Numbered from the stretch's first letter, positions 35,970 to 48,472 are shown. The stretch: DNA of 64,000 bases from Streptomyces sp. NBC_01335 (GCF_035953295.1 NZ_CP108370.1:3935001-3999000); one strand, 5' to 3'. The notes: generated from the letters alone by a model not told the origin. A program made the numbers and translations.

Positions 35970-37094
35970 ATGCACGTCACGCATCTCTCGCTGGCCGACT
36001 TCCGCTCGTACGCCCGGGTCGAGGTACCTCTCGACCCGGGCGTCACCGTGTTCGTGGGGGCCAACGGGCAGGGCAAGACCAACCTCGTCGAGGCGGTCGG
36101 CTATCTCGCCACGCTCGGCAGTCACCGTGTCTCCTCGGACGCCCCGCTGGTGCGGATGGGTGCCGAGCGGGCCGTCGTCAGGGCCGCGGTGACCCAGGGC
36201 GAGCGCTCCCAGCTGATCGAGCTGGAGCTCAACCCCGGGCGCGCCAACCGCGCGCGCATCAACCGGTCCTCGCAGGTCAGACCGCGGGACGTGGTGGGCA
36301 TCCTGCGGACCGTGCTGTTCGCCCCCGAGGATCTGGCCCTGGTCAAGGGAGATCCGGGTGAGCGGCGGCGCTTCCTCGACGAGCTGGTCACCGCCCGCTC
36401 CCCTCGGATGGCCGGGGTCCGGTCCGACTACGACCGGGTGCTCAAGCAGCGCAACACCTTGCTGAAGTCCGCCGCGATGGCCCGCCGCCACGGCGGCCGT
36501 TCCATGGACATGTCGACGCTCGACATCTGGGACCAGCACCTCGCCCAGGTCGGCGCCGAACTGCTGGCGCACCGGCTCGACCTGATCGCCGTGCTCCAGC
36601 CACTCACCGACAAGGCGTACGGCGACGTCGCCCCGGGCGGCGGTCCGGTGGGCCTGGAGTACCGCGGTTCGGTGGGCGAGAACCCGGGCCGGACCCGTGA
36701 GGAGCTGTACGAACAGCTGCTGGCCGCGCTCGCCGGCGTACGGAAGCAGGAGGTCGAGCGGGGGGTGACCCTCGTCGGCCCGCACCGGGACGACCTGCTG
36801 CTGGGCCTGCGCGGGATGCCCGCGAAGGGGTACGCGAGCCACGGGGAGTCCTGGTCGTTCGCGCTGGCGCTGCGGCTGGCCTCGTACGAGCTGCTGCGGG
36901 CCGAGGGCAACGAGCCGGTGCTGGTCCTCGACGACGTCTTCGCCGAGCTGGACGCGCGGCGCCGCGAGCGCCTCGCGGAGCTGGTGGCACCGGCCGAGCA
37001 GGTGCTGGTGACGGCAGCGGTCGACGACGACGTGCCGGGGGTGCTCACGGGCACCCGGTACTCGGTCGCGGCCGGTGAGGTGACCCGGCTGTGA
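35970..37094 (+). CDS. recF: DNA replication and repair protein RecF
   Basis: This 374-residue SMC-like ATPase loads RecA at single-strand gaps. It starts [19 protein letters not shown]. Walker A is G30-A-N-G-Q-G-K-T-N38 and Walker B is [12 protein letters not shown] near residue 320, with the signature region upstream. The ATG follows GGACGGAAGG. The stop overlaps the GTG of dciA, so the two are coupled. Confidence 0.96.
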   Translation: MHVTHLSLADFRSYARVEVPLDPGVTVFVGANGQGKTNLVEAVGYLATLGSHRVSSDAPLVRMGAERAVVRAAVTQGERSQLIELELNPGRANRARINRSSQVRPRDVVGILRTVLFAPEDLALVKGDPGERRRFLDELVTARSPRMAGVRSDYDRVLKQRNTLLKSAAMARRHGGRSMDMSTLDIWDQHLAQVGAELLAHRLDLIAVLQPLTDKAYGDVAPGGGPVGLEYRGSVGENPGRTREELYEQLLAALAGVRKQEVERGVTLVGPHRDDLLLGLRGMPAKGYASHGESWSFALALRLASYELLRAEGNEPVLVLDDVFAELDARRRERLAELVAPAEQVLVTAAVDDDVPGVLTGTRYSVAAGEVTRL

Positions 37095-37690
37095 GCGAAT
37101 CCCAAGACCGTGCGCAGGGCGCTTTCGGGGACGACGCCGCGAAGGAGACGGCCGGTGGCAAGGCGTCCGGCGGCAAGGCGCCCGAGCCCTCCGGGGTGGA
37201 CCTGGCCCGGGTGGCGCTGCGGGCCGCGAAGGAGCAGGCCGCGGCGCGGGGCGCCGCCGCCCAGCAGCGTAAACAGGCCAGACGCGGTGGCGGCCTGCGT
37301 TCCGGGGCGCGGACCGACGGCCGGGACCCGCTGGCGCTCGGTTCGGCGATCAACCGGTTGATCACGGAGCGCGGCTGGGAGACGCCCGCCGCGGTGGGCG
37401 GTGTGATGGGCCGCTGGCCCCAGATCGTGGGCACGGATCTGGCCAAGCACTGTGTGCCGCTGAAGTACGACGAGGCCCCTGAGGCCCGGGTGCTGACCGT
37501 TCAGTGCAGTTCGACCGCGTGGGCGACGCAGCTGCGGCTGCTCGCGCCCCAGCTGGTGGCGCGGCTCAACGCCGATCTCGGGCAGGGCACGGTCCGCATG
37601 ATCAAGGTGCTGGGGCCCGGTGGCCCGCAGCGCTCGCACGGGCGGCTGCGCGCGCCCGGTTCCACCGGTCCCGGCGACACGTACGGCTGA
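37091..37690 (+). CDS. dciA: DUF721/DciA-family protein, probable helicase-loading factor
   Basis: This 199-residue protein has a basic, low-complexity first half (residues 1-75, rich in Lys, Ala, Gln, Arg) and then a DUF721 domain: [32 protein letters not shown], and [23 protein letters not shown]721 proteins (DciA) help load the replicative helicase in bacteria that lack DnaC or DnaI, which includes actinobacteria (family knowledge). Its GTG start overlaps the recF stop, and it sits beside gyrB in the origin cluster. Confidence 0.85.
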   Translation: MSESQDRAQGAFGDDAAKETAGGKASGGKAPEPSGVDLARVALRAAKEQAAARGAAAQQRKQARRGGGLRSGARTDGRDPLALGSAINRLITERGWETPAAVGGVMGRWPQIVGTDLAKHCVPLKYDEAPEARVLTVQCSSTAWATQLRLLAPQLVARLNADLGQGTVRMIKVLGPGGPQRSHGRLRAPGSTGPGDTYG

Positions 37691-40222
<2,532 letters not shown>

Positions 40223-40268
40223 GTCGGCCGTACAAGCAAGCCGCCGCTCGAAAGGACTTTGACCAGCA

Positions 40269-42893
40269 ATGGCCGACGAGAACACCCCTGTGACACCGGA
40301 AGAACAGCCCGTCGTGGCCGGTGTGGGCATGCGTGTCGAGCCCGTGGGGCTCGAGACGGAGATGCAGCGCTCCTACCTCGACTACGCGATGTCCGTCATC
40401 GTCTCGCGTGCGCTCCCCGACGTACGGGACGGCCTCAAGCCCGTCCACCGCCGGGTGCTGTACGCGATGTACGACGGCGGGTACCGCCCCGAGAAGGGCT
40501 TCTACAAGTGCGCCCGCGTCGTCGGTGACGTCATGGGTACGTACCACCCGCACGGCGACTCCTCGATCTACGACGCCCTGGTGCGCCTCGCGCAGCACTG
40601 GTCGATGCGCATGCCGCTGGTGGACTCCAACGGCAACTTCGGTTCCCCGGGCAACGACCCGGCCGCCGCCATGCGGTACACCGAGTGCAAGATGATGCCG
40701 CTGTCCATGGAGATGGTCCGGGACATCGACGAGGAGACCGTCGACTTCCAGGACAACTACGACGGACGGAACCAGGAGCCGACGGTCCTGCCGGCGCGCT
40801 TCCCGAACCTGCTCGTCAACGGCTCCGCCGGTATCGCCGTCGGTATGGCCACCAACATCCCGCCGCACAACCTCCGCGAGGTCGCGGCGGGCGCCCAGTG
40901 GTACCTGGAGCACCCGGAGGCCTCGCACGAGGAGCTCCTGGACGCGCTGATCGAGCGCATCAAGGGCCCGGACTTCCCGACCGGCGCCCTGGTCGTGGGC
41001 CGCAAGGGCATCGAGGAGGCGTACCGCACCGGTCGCGGCTCCATCACGATGCGCGCGGTCGTCGCGGTCGAGGAGATCCAGAACCGTCAGTGCCTGGTGG
41101 TCACGGAGCTTCCGTACCAGACCAACCCGGACAACCTCGCGCAGAAGATCGCCGACCTGGTCAAGGACGGCAAGATCGGCGGGATCGCCGACGTCCGCGA
41201 CGAGACCTCCTCGCGGACCGGTCAGCGCCTGGTCGTCGTGCTCAAGCGCGACGCGGTCGCCAAGGTCGTGCTGAACAACCTGTACAAGCACACCGACCTC
41301 CAGACGAACTTCGGCGCCAACATGCTGGCGCTCGTCGACGGGGTGCCGCGCACCCTCTCGATCGACGCGTTCATCCGCCACTGGGTGACGCACCAGATCG
41401 AGGTCATCGTCCGGCGCACCCGCTTCCGGCTGCGCAAGGCGGAGGAGCGGGCGCACATCCTGCGTGGCCTCCTGAAGGCCCTGGACGCCATCGACGAGGT
41501 CATCGCCCTCATCCGGCGCAGCCAGACCGTGGAGATCGCGCGTGAGGGCCTGATGGGCCTCCTGGAGATCGACGAGATCCAGGCGAACGCGATCCTGGAG
41601 ATGCAGCTGCGCCGGCTGGCCGCGCTGGAGCACCAGAAGATCACCGCCGAGCACGACGAGCTCCAGGCGAAGATCAACGAGTACAACGCGATCCTGGCCT
41701 CGCCCGAGCGGCAGCGCCAGATCGTCAGTGAGGAACTCGCCGCGATCGTCGAGAAGTTCGGCGACGACCGGCGTTCCAAGCTGGTGCCCTTCGACGGGGA
41801 CATGTCCATCGAGGACCTGATCCAGGAGGAGGACATCGTCGTCACGATCTCTCGTGGCGGCTATGTGAAGCGCACGAAGACGGACGACTACCGCTCGCAG
41901 AAGCGCGGCGGCAAGGGCGTGCGCGGCACGAAGCTCAAGGAAGACGACATCGTCGACCACTTCTTCGTGTCGACGACCCACCACTGGCTGCTGTTCTTCA
42001 CGAACAAGGGCCGGGTCTACCGCGCGAAGGCGTACGAGCTCCCCGACGCCGGCCGGGACGCGCGCGGCCAGCACGTGGCGAACCTGCTGGCCTTCCAGCC
42101 GGACGAGCGGATCGCCCAGATCCTCGCGATCCGCGACTACGAGGCGGCGCCCTACCTGATCCTGGCCACCAAGGGCGGCCTGGTGAAGAAGACGGCGCTC
42201 AAGGACTACGACTCGCCCCGTTCCGGCGGTGTCATCGCGATCAACCTGCGGGAGACCGCGGACGGCAGCGACGACGAGCTGATCGGTGCCGAGCTGGTGT
42301 CGGCCGAGGACGACCTGCTGCTGATCAGCAGGAAGGCCCAGTCGATCCGGTTCACCGCGACGGACGACGCGCTGCGCCCGATGGGCCGCGCCACTTCGGG
42401 CGTCAAGGGGATGAGCTTCCGCGAGGGCGACGAGCTGCTCTCGATGAACGTGGTCAGGCCCGGTACGTTCGTCTTCACCGCGACCGACGGCGGGTACGCG
42501 AAGCGCACCCCCGTCGACGAGTACCGCGTCCAGGGCCGTGGCGGCCTCGGCATCAAGGCCGCCAAGATCGTGGAGGACCGCGGGTCGCTCGTGGGGGCCC
42601 TGGTGGTGGAGGAGACGGACGAGATCCTCGCCATCACCCTCGGCGGTGGTGTGATTCGCACGCGAGTCAATGAAGTCAGGGAGACGGGCCGTGACACCAT
42701 GGGCGTCCAACTGATCAATCTGGGCAAGCGTGATGCCGTCGTCGGCATCGCGCGCAACGCCGAGGCCGGCCGTGAGGCGGAAGAGGTCGATGGGACCTCC
42801 GAGGCGGACGGTACGGACGAGGCATCGGTCGAGGTTCAGACCGAGGGCACTGTCGAGGGCACGGAGCCCTCGACCGGGGAGCACGAGGAGTAG
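40269..42893 (+). CDS. gyrA: DNA gyrase subunit A
   Basis: This 874-residue subunit cuts and rejoins DNA. The quinolone-resistance region [17 protein letters not shown] keeps Ser at the position of E. coli S83. The catalytic Tyr lies in AAAMRYTE at about residue 137. The C-terminal domain has repeated beta-pinwheel blades, with the GyrA box as [10 protein letters not shown]. The last ~45 residues are acidic. The ATG follows GAAAGGACTTT. A DUF3566 gene starts three bases after the stop. Confidence 0.98.
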   Translation: MADENTPVTPEEQPVVAGVGMRVEPVGLETEMQRSYLDYAMSVIVSRALPDVRDGLKPVHRRVLYAMYDGGYRPEKGFYKCARVVGDVMGTYHPHGDSSIYDALVRLAQHWSMRMPLVDSNGNFGSPGNDPAAAMRYTECKMMPLSMEMVRDIDEETVDFQDNYDGRNQEPTVLPARFPNLLVNGSAGIAVGMATNIPPHNLREVAAGAQWYLEHPEASHEELLDALIERIKGPDFPTGALVVGRKGIEEAYRTGRGSITMRAVVAVEEIQNRQCLVVTELPYQTNPDNLAQKIADLVKDGKIGGIADVRDETSSRTGQRLVVVLKRDAVAKVVLNNLYKHTDLQTNFGANMLALVDGVPRTLSIDAFIRHWVTHQIEVIVRRTRFRLRKAEERAHILRGLLKALDAIDEVIALIRRSQTVEIAREGLMGLLEIDEIQANAILEMQLRRLAALEHQKITAEHDELQAKINEYNAILASPERQRQIVSEELAAIVEKFGDDRRSKLVPFDGDMSIEDLIQEEDIVVTISRGGYVKRTKTDDYRSQKRGGKGVRGTKLKEDDIVDHFFVSTTHHWLLFFTNKGRVYRAKAYELPDAGRDARGQHVANLLAFQPDERIAQILAIRDYEAAPYLILATKGGLVKKTALKDYDSPRSGGVIAINLRETADGSDDELIGAELVSAEDDLLLISRKAQSIRFTATDDALRPMGRATSGVKGMSFREGDELLSMNVVRPGTFVFTATDGGYAKRTPVDEYRVQGRGGLGIKAAKIVEDRGSLVGALVVEETDEILAITLGGGVIRTRVNEVRETGRDTMGVQLINLGKRDAVVGIARNAEAGREAEEVDGTSEADGTDEASVEVQTEGTVEGTEPSTGEHEE

Positions 42894-42896
42894 AGC

Positions 42897-43553
42897 GTGA
42901 GTGGAGCCACGGGCGCCGATTCGGCCGCTTCTGGAGACGGAGCGAACGGTGCCCGTGGCCCTGCCACGGACTCCCAAGGGGGCACTGTGACGGACACTCG
43001 GGGCCCGCAGCCCCAGTACGAGGGCTACGCGAACGGGCCACTGCCCGGCGAGCGGGAGCCCGCGCAAGGGACGGCGGGTCCCTACCACCCGCCGCAGGCG
43101 TACGAGTCGCCGGCGGGTGGCCGACAGGCCACCGGCGGGCAGGGCGTGCGACTGCCGCGGACGGGGGCGCGGACCACTCCGCGTACCCGTAAGGCACGGC
43201 TGCGTGTGTCGAAGGCCGACCCCTGGTCGGTGATGAAGGTGAGCTTCCTGCTCTCCATCGCGCTCGGCATCTGCACCGTGGTCGCGGCCGCGGTCCTGTG
43301 GATGGTGATGGACGCCATGGGCGTCTTCTCCACCGTGGGCGGCACCATCAGTGAGGCGACGGGTTCCAACGAGAGCAACGGCTTCGATCTGCAGTCGTTC
43401 CTCTCGCTGCCGCGCGTCCTCATCTTCACGTCGGTCATCGCGGTGATCGACGTGGTGCTGGCCACCGCGCTGGCGACGCTGGGCGCCTTCATCTACAACC
43501 TGTCGGCGGGTTTCGTGGGCGGCGTGGAGCTCACGCTGGCCGAGGACGAGTAG
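42897..43553 (+). CDS. DUF3566 transmembrane protein
   Basis: This 218-residue protein has a polar Gly/Pro/Gln-rich N-terminal half (residues 1-100) and a C-terminal DUF3566 domain with two membrane segments: SFLLSIALGICTVVAAAVLW (about 115-135) and the FTSVIAVIDVVLATALATLGAF region (about 180-203). The GTG start uses the GAGGAG that ends gyrA, so it is coupled to gyrA. This neighbour is conserved downstream of gyrA in actinobacteria; in mycobacteria proteins near here affect cell shape (recalled). Its role here is unknown. Confidence 0.87.
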   Translation: MSGATGADSAASGDGANGARGPATDSQGGTVTDTRGPQPQYEGYANGPLPGEREPAQGTAGPYHPPQAYESPAGGRQATGGQGVRLPRTGARTTPRTRKARLRVSKADPWSVMKVSFLLSIALGICTVVAAAVLWMVMDAMGVFSTVGGTISEATGSNESNGFDLQSFLSLPRVLIFTSVIAVIDVVLATALATLGAFIYNLSAGFVGGVELTLAEDE

Positions 43554-43570
43554 CCCGCGGGCTATCGATT

Positions 43571-43599
43571 TTGGGACTGGCCCCGACGTGCGCTAATCT
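43571..43599 (+). promoter_or_regulatory. Promoter of tRNA-Ile
   Basis: TTGGGA (43571-43576), 17 bases, TAATCT (43594-43599). Transcription would start about 20 bases before the mature tRNA. Confidence 0.6.
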
Positions 43600-43624
43600 T
43601 CAGAAGTCAGCGCAGCAGCGCGGC

Positions 43625-43701
43625 GGGGCTATAGCTCAGTTGGTTAGAGCGCATCCCTGATAAGGATGAGGCCACAGGTTCAAATCCTGTTAGCCCCACC
43701 A
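43625..43701 (+). tRNA. tRNA-Ile (GAU)
   Basis: The acceptor stem is GGGGCTA with TAGCCCC, the D-loop contains AGCTCAGTTGGTTAGAGC, the anticodon stem CATCC/GGATG encloses CTGATAA (anticodon GAT) and the T-loop is GGTTCAAATCC. The 3' CCA is encoded. It follows gyrA-DUF3566 and has its own promoter and terminator. Confidence 0.97.
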
Positions 43702-43704
43702 GTA

Positions 43705-43740
43705 CGAAGGCCCCCCACCGGAAACGGTGGGGGGCCTTCG
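43705..43740 (+). terminator. tRNA-Ile terminator hairpin
   Basis: A 16-bp perfect stem (43705-43720 with 43725-43740) with a GAAA tetraloop, four bases after the tRNA CCA. Confidence 0.85.
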
Positions 43741-43848
43741 GCGTATGGGGGCGGAGAGCGCCCGGGGGGTTGGTTCTTCCGGGGGACGGCGACCGCTCGG
43801 CCCGCGTTCCCGCCTCGGGGCCGCCCGAGCCCACGGGCGCCCGGTGGG

Positions 43849-44163
43849 TTACCCGCCGGCGGCCAGGCTGGCGAGCAGGGCCGCCCCGGCGCCCAGGACG
43901 AGCAGTTGCACGGTGCCGCACGTACGCCAGCGCAGGAGATGGAAACCGCCACCCGTGACGACCGCGGCGCCGAACAGGAGCCACGTCGCGCGCACCGCCT
44001 CGTGGGGGGCTTCGGGCGGGTTGCCGTCAGTGTAGGAGTCGGCCCACCCGGTGATTCCGTAGCGGAACACCAGCCAGCCGATGACCATCAGGTCGACGAC
44101 GAAGAGAACCACACTGACGGCGGCCTGTTCGCCGGTCGACGGTCGTCCCTGTCCCTGCCCCAC
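43849..44163 (-). CDS. Small membrane protein, function unknown
   Basis: This protein of 104 residues starts at GTG 44163 (MGQGQGRPSTGEQAAV) behind GAAGGGGTGGG. Three hydrophobic segments are visible: VVLFVVDLMVIGWLVF (about 17-32), LLFGAAVVTGGGFHLL (about 61-76) and LLVLGAGAALLASLAAG (about 86-102). The first loop (GITGWADSYTDGNPPEAPHE) is probably exposed. I do not recognise it beyond a small streptomycete membrane protein. It stands alone, leftward, after the tRNA-Ile terminator. Confidence 0.7.
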   Translation of the reverse strand: MGQGQGRPSTGEQAAVSVVLFVVDLMVIGWLVFRYGITGWADSYTDGNPPEAPHEAVRATWLLFGAAVVTGGGFHLLRWRTCGTVQLLVLGAGAALLASLAAGG

Positions 44164-44369
44164 AGCAACCCACCCCTTCGCCTGCCGAGCGTGCCTGCCG
44201 TCCTGCCGTGCGCATTCCAGCGTGCTCGGGCTCCGGGCGACGCGCATGAGCACGGCTACTCAGCTCCGGTCGGTGCGGCACCCGGGCCCGCGGGCCGCTG
44301 GGCCGTGCCGGACACCGCCCGCCCGGCGGGAATTGTCGGACACGGCCCAGGGGCACCGGGCGCACGGGA

Positions 44370-44404
44370 AGGCCCCCGGCCGGTGGGTACCGGGCCGGGG
44401 GCCT
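44370..44404 (-). terminator. Hairpin terminator downstream of the 44430 gene
   Basis: AGGCCCCCGGCC (44370-44381) pairs perfectly with GGCCGGGGGCCT (44393-44404), loop of 11 bases, 25 bases past the stop. Confidence 0.7.
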
Positions 44405-44429
44405 GAAGTCTTGGGGGGAACCGGGTGGA

Positions 44430-44789
44430 TCAGGGAGGCGGGAGCGGGGACTCGCCTTCCGTGGCCCCGTAGTTGGTGCGGGCTGCTTCGGTTCCGGTGG
44501 CGTTCGCGGTGTCGGCGGGCAGGTGCCTGGTGGCGGGTGAGGAGCCGTGCGCCTCGGCGCGGATGCGCTGCTTCATCGTGGGTGGCAGCGCCCGGTCACG
44601 CGGAAGGGTCCATCGCACCGACGGGGTGGTCGCGGTTGCCGCGGTCGCACCCGTGTGCTCCTGGGTCGTGTGCGTCGGCTGCTGCTCCGTGGCCGAGGCG
44701 TTCGCCGCGGCGAGGCCGAGGGAGGCGAGGAGGGCGAAGAAGGCGGTGATGAAGGCTGTCCAAAGGTTCTTGACCTTGAAGGCGCTCAT
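44430..44789 (-). CDS. Small secreted or membrane-anchored protein (possibly DUF6344)
   Basis: This 119-residue protein begins MSAFKVKNLWTAFITAFFALL, a signal-peptide-like start with a cleavage-like A-N-A-S-A near residue 33. The rest is Thr/Ala/Pro/His-rich and looks unstructured, with one more ordered stretch, WTLPRDRALPPTMKQRI. I believe such proteins carry the DUF6344 label in streptomycetes, from memory. The ATG follows GTGAGGGGCC. The promoter should lie in the divergent region shared with the DLW-39 gene. Confidence 0.7.
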   Translation of the reverse strand: MSAFKVKNLWTAFITAFFALLASLGLAAANASATEQQPTHTTQEHTGATAATATTPSVRWTLPRDRALPPTMKQRIRAEAHGSSPATRHLPADTANATGTEAARTNYGATEGESPLPPP

Positions 44790-45117
44790 GGCCCCTCACT
44801 TTCAGGTGGTCCGGTTTGCTTACCTTTCTGATGATGTGGATGTGGAAGCGTATTTCTGGGAGCGACGCCACCGGTGCGCCGATCTTCTGATGAACACCAC
44901 TCGTATGGTGCAACCGGGCTGGTGGAACGCTCCGGGGCCTCTCCGAGGGGCCTTCCGGAGGTTCTCGGGAGGGTGGTCCGAGCGGTCCGACGGAGTCGCG
45001 GACCGCCCGGGGAAGGGCCTGCGGCGGGGGCCCGGGCAGGTCACCGATCGGTATCGGCCGGTGTGTATAGTCGGGCGGCAGAAGTCCCTTAGAACCTAGG
45101 AAAGACGAGGTCGCGCG
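44790..45117. other. Divergent region upstream of the DLW-39 microprotein
   Basis: These 328 bases lie between the leftward small secreted-protein gene and the rightward DLW-39 gene. A TATAGT (-10-like) at 45066-45071 is well placed for the latter, without a clear -35. A hairpin-prone segment with CTCCGG/CCGGAG arms spans about 44930-44960. No further gene is evident. Confidence 0.5.
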
Positions 45118-45252
45118 GTGAAGAAGCTTCTCCTGGTCGCACTGGCCGCCATCGGCGGGCTCCTCGTGTACCGCCAGATCCAGGCGGATCGCGCCGAGCA
45201 GGATCTGTGGACGGAGGCGACCGACTCCGTGCCCGCAGGTTCGGGCGTGTGA
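45118..45252 (+). CDS. DLW-39 family microprotein
   Basis: This 44-residue protein reads M-K-K-L-L-L-V-A-L-A-A-I-G-G-L-L-V at the start, a single membrane segment, then YRQIQADRAEQDLWTEATD with the family-defining D-L-W (residues 29-31). The GTG start follows GACGAGG. DLW-39 proteins are tiny actinobacterial proteins usually found near the gyrA/tRNA region; their function is unknown. A clear hairpin terminator follows, so it is a monocistronic gene that gene finders often miss. Confidence 0.85.
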   Translation: MKKLLLVALAAIGGLLVYRQIQADRAEQDLWTEATDSVPAGSGV

Positions 45253-45269
45253 GACGACGCAGTCCCTGA

Positions 45270-45300
45270 GAAGCCCCGGCCGCCGAGCGGTCGGGGCTTC
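45270..45300 (+). terminator. Terminator of the DLW-39 gene
   Basis: GAAGCCCCGGCCGC (45270-45283) pairs with GCGGTCGGGGCTTC (45287-45300), one G-T wobble, loop CGA. Confidence 0.75.
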
Positions 45301-45539
45301 GTGCTGTCCTGGGCGGTGTCGTGGCTGTGCGGACCGCCTCCTGTGCCACGCACCTGGCCGGCCCGGTCCCGGGGGAAGAGCACCGATCCGCCGTGGTCGC
45401 AGACAGCGGCGGGGCCCCCGGGGCAGGATGGACGCGCATCGTGACCGCCGCGGGGGCGGAAGCTCCGGTGGCGCCGGGCGCGGTTCCGTGCGGTACGGGC
45501 CGGGGCGCGGGCGGTCGCCGGGACGACGAGGGGGAGCGC

Positions 45540-46886
45540 GTGAAGAGGCAGATCGGCAGGGGCGGCCGGGCGGTGTCGGCGGCCTTCGCCGCGATGTGCG
45601 CGGTGGTGGCGCTGTCCGGGCCGGCGTATGCGGCCGACCCGGCCCCGTACGCCTTCGATCCGGGCGCGAAGCGGGTGACCGGGACCGTGGCGAACGCCGA
45701 CGCACCGGTGCTGGACGCCGGTTCGGTCTACCGCAGCTCGATCGAGCCCGGTGAGAAGCTCTACTACCGGGTGAACCTGGACGCGGCCTCGGACGCGTAC
45801 GTCTCGGCGGTCGTGGTGCCCCGGTCGCCCGAGGAGACAGTCGCCTACGGCGACGGGATCACCGTGTCCATCCGCGACCGCAACGACTCGCAGTGCGGTT
45901 CGGACGACGCCCTCGTCGGATCGGCGGAGTTCGCCCGTCCGCTGTCCGCCTACGCGGTCCGGACGGTCAAGGAGGGGAGTTCGTACTGCCAGGAGGCGGG
46001 CGCGTACGACGTCCTGATCGAGCGGAAGAGCAAGGAGACCTCCTCCCCCGAGGCGTGGGACCTGGAGATCCGCCACGACGTCGAGCCCGCGTTGAAGGCA
46101 GCCGGCTCCCAACCCACCACCGCACCCTCGGAGTTCGCCTCCGAGCCGCCCGCCCCGCTCCCCACGTCGGCGCCGCGCGCCGCCCGGTCCGGCGGCACCG
46201 GCTTCAACGACGCGACCGGGCTGGAACCGGGCGAGTGGAAGGACACCGTGTCGCCCGGCCAGACCCGCTTCTACCGGGTCCCGGTCGACTGGGGCCAGCA
46301 GCTCTACGTCACGGCCGAACTCAGCAACAACAACGCCTCGACCACCTTCCTCGGCAACGCCCTCTCGCTCTCGCTGGCGAACCCCGCGCGCGGACACGTG
46401 GAGGACGCGGTCCTCTCGTACTCCGGAAGGCCCGCGTCCGTCTCTCTCGACCCGCTCCCCCCGGTCGGCTGGAGCAACCGTTACGCCTCGGCGTCCGGCG
46501 TCTCCGGCATGCGGTTCGCCGGCTGGTACTACGTGGCGGTCGGGCTGAGCCCCAAGGTGGCGAAGGAGTACGGCGCCGGGCCGATCAAGCTGACGCTGAC
46601 GGTCCAGGTGAAGAACGGGGCTCAGCCTTCCCCCTACGCCGGTGACGCGGGGATCTTCGGTGTCAGCGACGGCGACCGGGACATGGCGCGCAGCGGGCAG
46701 AGCGCCCCGCAGGCGGCGCGGAGCGCGACCATGCGGCTGGTCGGCGTGACCGGGATCGGCGCGGGGACGGTGCTGGTGCTGGGGCTCGGCGTCTGGACGC
46801 TGCTGGCCCGCCGCAGGGCGGGGGCGCCCGCGGCCGAGGGGGCCGGGCGGTCCTCGCCGTACGGAGGACCGCCGCAGGCCTGGTAG
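45540..46886 (+). CDS. Secreted protein with C-terminal membrane anchor, function unknown
   Basis: This 448-residue protein starts at GTG 45540 (MKRQIGRGGRAVS) behind GAGGGGGAGCG. It has a signal peptide ending near GPAYA (about residue 30) and one C-terminal membrane helix (about 405-425, GVTGIGAGTVLVLGLGVWTLL) followed by a basic tail. The exported part seems to contain two similar beta-rich modules: SSIEPGEKLYYRVNLDAASD near residue 60-80 and DTVSPGQTRFYRVPVDWGQQ near 235-255. Both resemble bacterial pre-peptidase or carbohydrate-binding-like folds (my reading). The leftward Ser/Thr kinase converges on it. Confidence 0.8.
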   Translation: MKRQIGRGGRAVSAAFAAMCAVVALSGPAYAADPAPYAFDPGAKRVTGTVANADAPVLDAGSVYRSSIEPGEKLYYRVNLDAASDAYVSAVVVPRSPEETVAYGDGITVSIRDRNDSQCGSDDALVGSAEFARPLSAYAVRTVKEGSSYCQEAGAYDVLIERKSKETSSPEAWDLEIRHDVEPALKAAGSQPTTAPSEFASEPPAPLPTSAPRAARSGGTGFNDATGLEPGEWKDTVSPGQTRFYRVPVDWGQQLYVTAELSNNNASTTFLGNALSLSLANPARGHVEDAVLSYSGRPASVSLDPLPPVGWSNRYASASGVSGMRFAGWYYVAVGLSPKVAKEYGAGPIKLTLTVQVKNGAQPSPYAGDAGIFGVSDGDRDMARSGQSAPQAARSATMRLVGVTGIGAGTVLVLGLGVWTLLARRRAGAPAAEGAGRSSPYGGPPQAW

Positions 46887-46891
46887 CCGCC

Positions 46892-46931
46892 GACCCGGCC
46901 TGACCCGACCCGACCCGGCCTGACCCGACAG
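46892..46931 (+). repeat. Two 20-bp direct repeats between convergent genes
   Basis: GACCCGGCCTGACCCGACCC (46892-46911) is followed at once by a second copy with two changes at its end (46912-46931). The element lies between the secreted-protein gene and the kinase gene. No hairpin potential is obvious. Confidence 0.75.
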
Positions 46932-46975
46932 CGGTGGCGGCCGGGCGGGTGCGCGGCGGGTGAACCCGGCGCCCC

Positions 46976-48313
46976 TCAGGCCTGGGTGAGCGCCCAGACG
47001 CCGACGGCGAAGCAGAGCAACGCGACCACCAGGACCGGGATCGCCACCTTCGGGGACGGCCCCGGTCGGGCTGTACGGGGCGCAGGGGCCGGTGGTGCGG
47101 GGTGCGGGTGCGCGGCGGGCGCCGGGGCCGCGGGGTGCCCGTGGGGCGTGGTGTAGCCGCGTGTCGGGGCGGGCCCGGGGTGCCCGGCGGCCGTGGCGGC
47201 GGTGGCCGGGGAGGCCGCCTGGGCGGCGGGTTCCGGGCCGGGCGACGGAGCGGCGGGCCACGACGAGGGGACGGGGGGCGGGGCCAGATGGAAGCTGCCG
47301 GTCTCCGACATGGACACCGGGGCTGCCTGGTGCGGGAGCTGGCCGCCGGGCGGGGCGGCCTCAGTCGCGTGGGGAGGGGCGGCGGCGGGGCCTCCGTCGG
47401 GCGAAGCGTGGGGCGGGCCGCCGTACGGGCTGTTGAGCGGGCCGTGCGGGCCGAACCCGTCCGGCAGTGGCCCGATCTGGTCGAACACCTCCACCGGCTC
47501 CTCGCCGGCCGGGGGCTCGGGCAGCATCTCCACCGCCGCGGCGAGTGCCTTGCGCGCACCGGTCGCGGTACGGAACCGGGCCTGCGGGTCCGGCTGGAGC
47601 AGCCCGGCGAGCACCTGCCAGAGGGGCTCGGGAAGGCCCTGCGGGGCGCCGGGGGTGCCGTGGGTGACGAAGTGCTCGATGATCGCCCGCGAGTCGGGCT
47701 TCTGGCCCTGGAGGAGGTACAGGGCGACGAGCCCCACCGCGAAGAGGTCGGCGGGAAAGTCCGGCTCGGCACCCATCATCTGTTCCGGTGCGAAGTAACC
47801 CGGTGTGCCCACAACGTAGTTGGTCTCGGTGAGCCGGGGTTCCCCCTTGCGCATCGAGATGCCGAAGTCGGACAGCCGGAGGTGCGGACGCCCCGAACCG
47901 GTGGCCTCCATCAGGATGTTGGCGGGTTTGATGTCGCGGTGCACCACGCCTTCGGCGTGCACGGTCGACAGCCCCGAGAGCAGCTGGTCGAGCAGGAGGC
48001 AGACGAAGCGCGGCGGCAACGGGCCGTAGTCGCCTATGACATGGGCCAGTGAACCGCCGCTGACCAGGTCCATGGTGAACAGGACCTTGTCGTCGTCGGC
48101 GGCCCAGCTGGCGGGCGCGAGCACATGCGGATGCTCGATGCGCAGCGCCTGCTCGCGCACGAAGCGGAGCAGTGTGTGCGCGTCGCTCTGCTGGAGCACC
48201 TTGGCCGCGACGTACCTGCGGCGCCGGTGGTCCCAGGCGCGCCAGACGGCGCCCACACCGCCGCGTCCGATCGGATCGACCAGTTCGTACCGGCCGGCGA
48301 ATACCTCACCCAT
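46976..48313 (-). CDS. Eukaryotic-type Ser/Thr protein kinase, membrane-anchored
   Basis: This 445-residue kinase is complete: glycine loop GRGGVG (16-21), ATP lysine K38 in YVAAKVL, catalytic H125-R-D127 with KPAN, metal-binding D149-F-G151 and the APE motif at 175-177. After the kinase domain (to about 265) a long Pro/Ala/His-rich linker leads to a single C-terminal membrane helix (about 423-443, IPVLVVALLCFAVGVWALT). There is almost nothing outside, so unlike PknB it has no PASTA or sensor domain. An XRE-type regulator lies 159 bases upstream in the same direction, a possible regulator or substrate. Confidence 0.93.
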   Translation of the reverse strand: MGEVFAGRYELVDPIGRGGVGAVWRAWDHRRRRYVAAKVLQQSDAHTLLRFVREQALRIEHPHVLAPASWAADDDKVLFTMDLVSGGSLAHVIGDYGPLPPRFVCLLLDQLLSGLSTVHAEGVVHRDIKPANILMEATGSGRPHLRLSDFGISMRKGEPRLTETNYVVGTPGYFAPEQMMGAEPDFPADLFAVGLVALYLLQGQKPDSRAIIEHFVTHGTPGAPQGLPEPLWQVLAGLLQPDPQARFRTATGARKALAAAVEMLPEPPAGEEPVEVFDQIGPLPDGFGPHGPLNSPYGGPPHASPDGGPAAAPPHATEAAPPGGQLPHQAAPVSMSETGSFHLAPPPVPSSWPAAPSPGPEPAAQAASPATAATAAGHPGPAPTRGYTTPHGHPAAPAPAAHPHPAPPAPAPRTARPGPSPKVAIPVLVVALLCFAVGVWALTQA

Positions 48314-48472
48314 TGCGCTCTGTCCGCTCCAGTCCTGTGCCGGATGGTGCCGGGTGCCGGAACTCCGGGTGCAGCCGGACGCACCCGGGTGCCAGGGCGT
48401 CGAGCGCGCCCTGGCACCGCTGTGCGGCGTGCGGCCGGTACTGGTGCTGCGCCCAGTGAGCCGGTCGCGACC

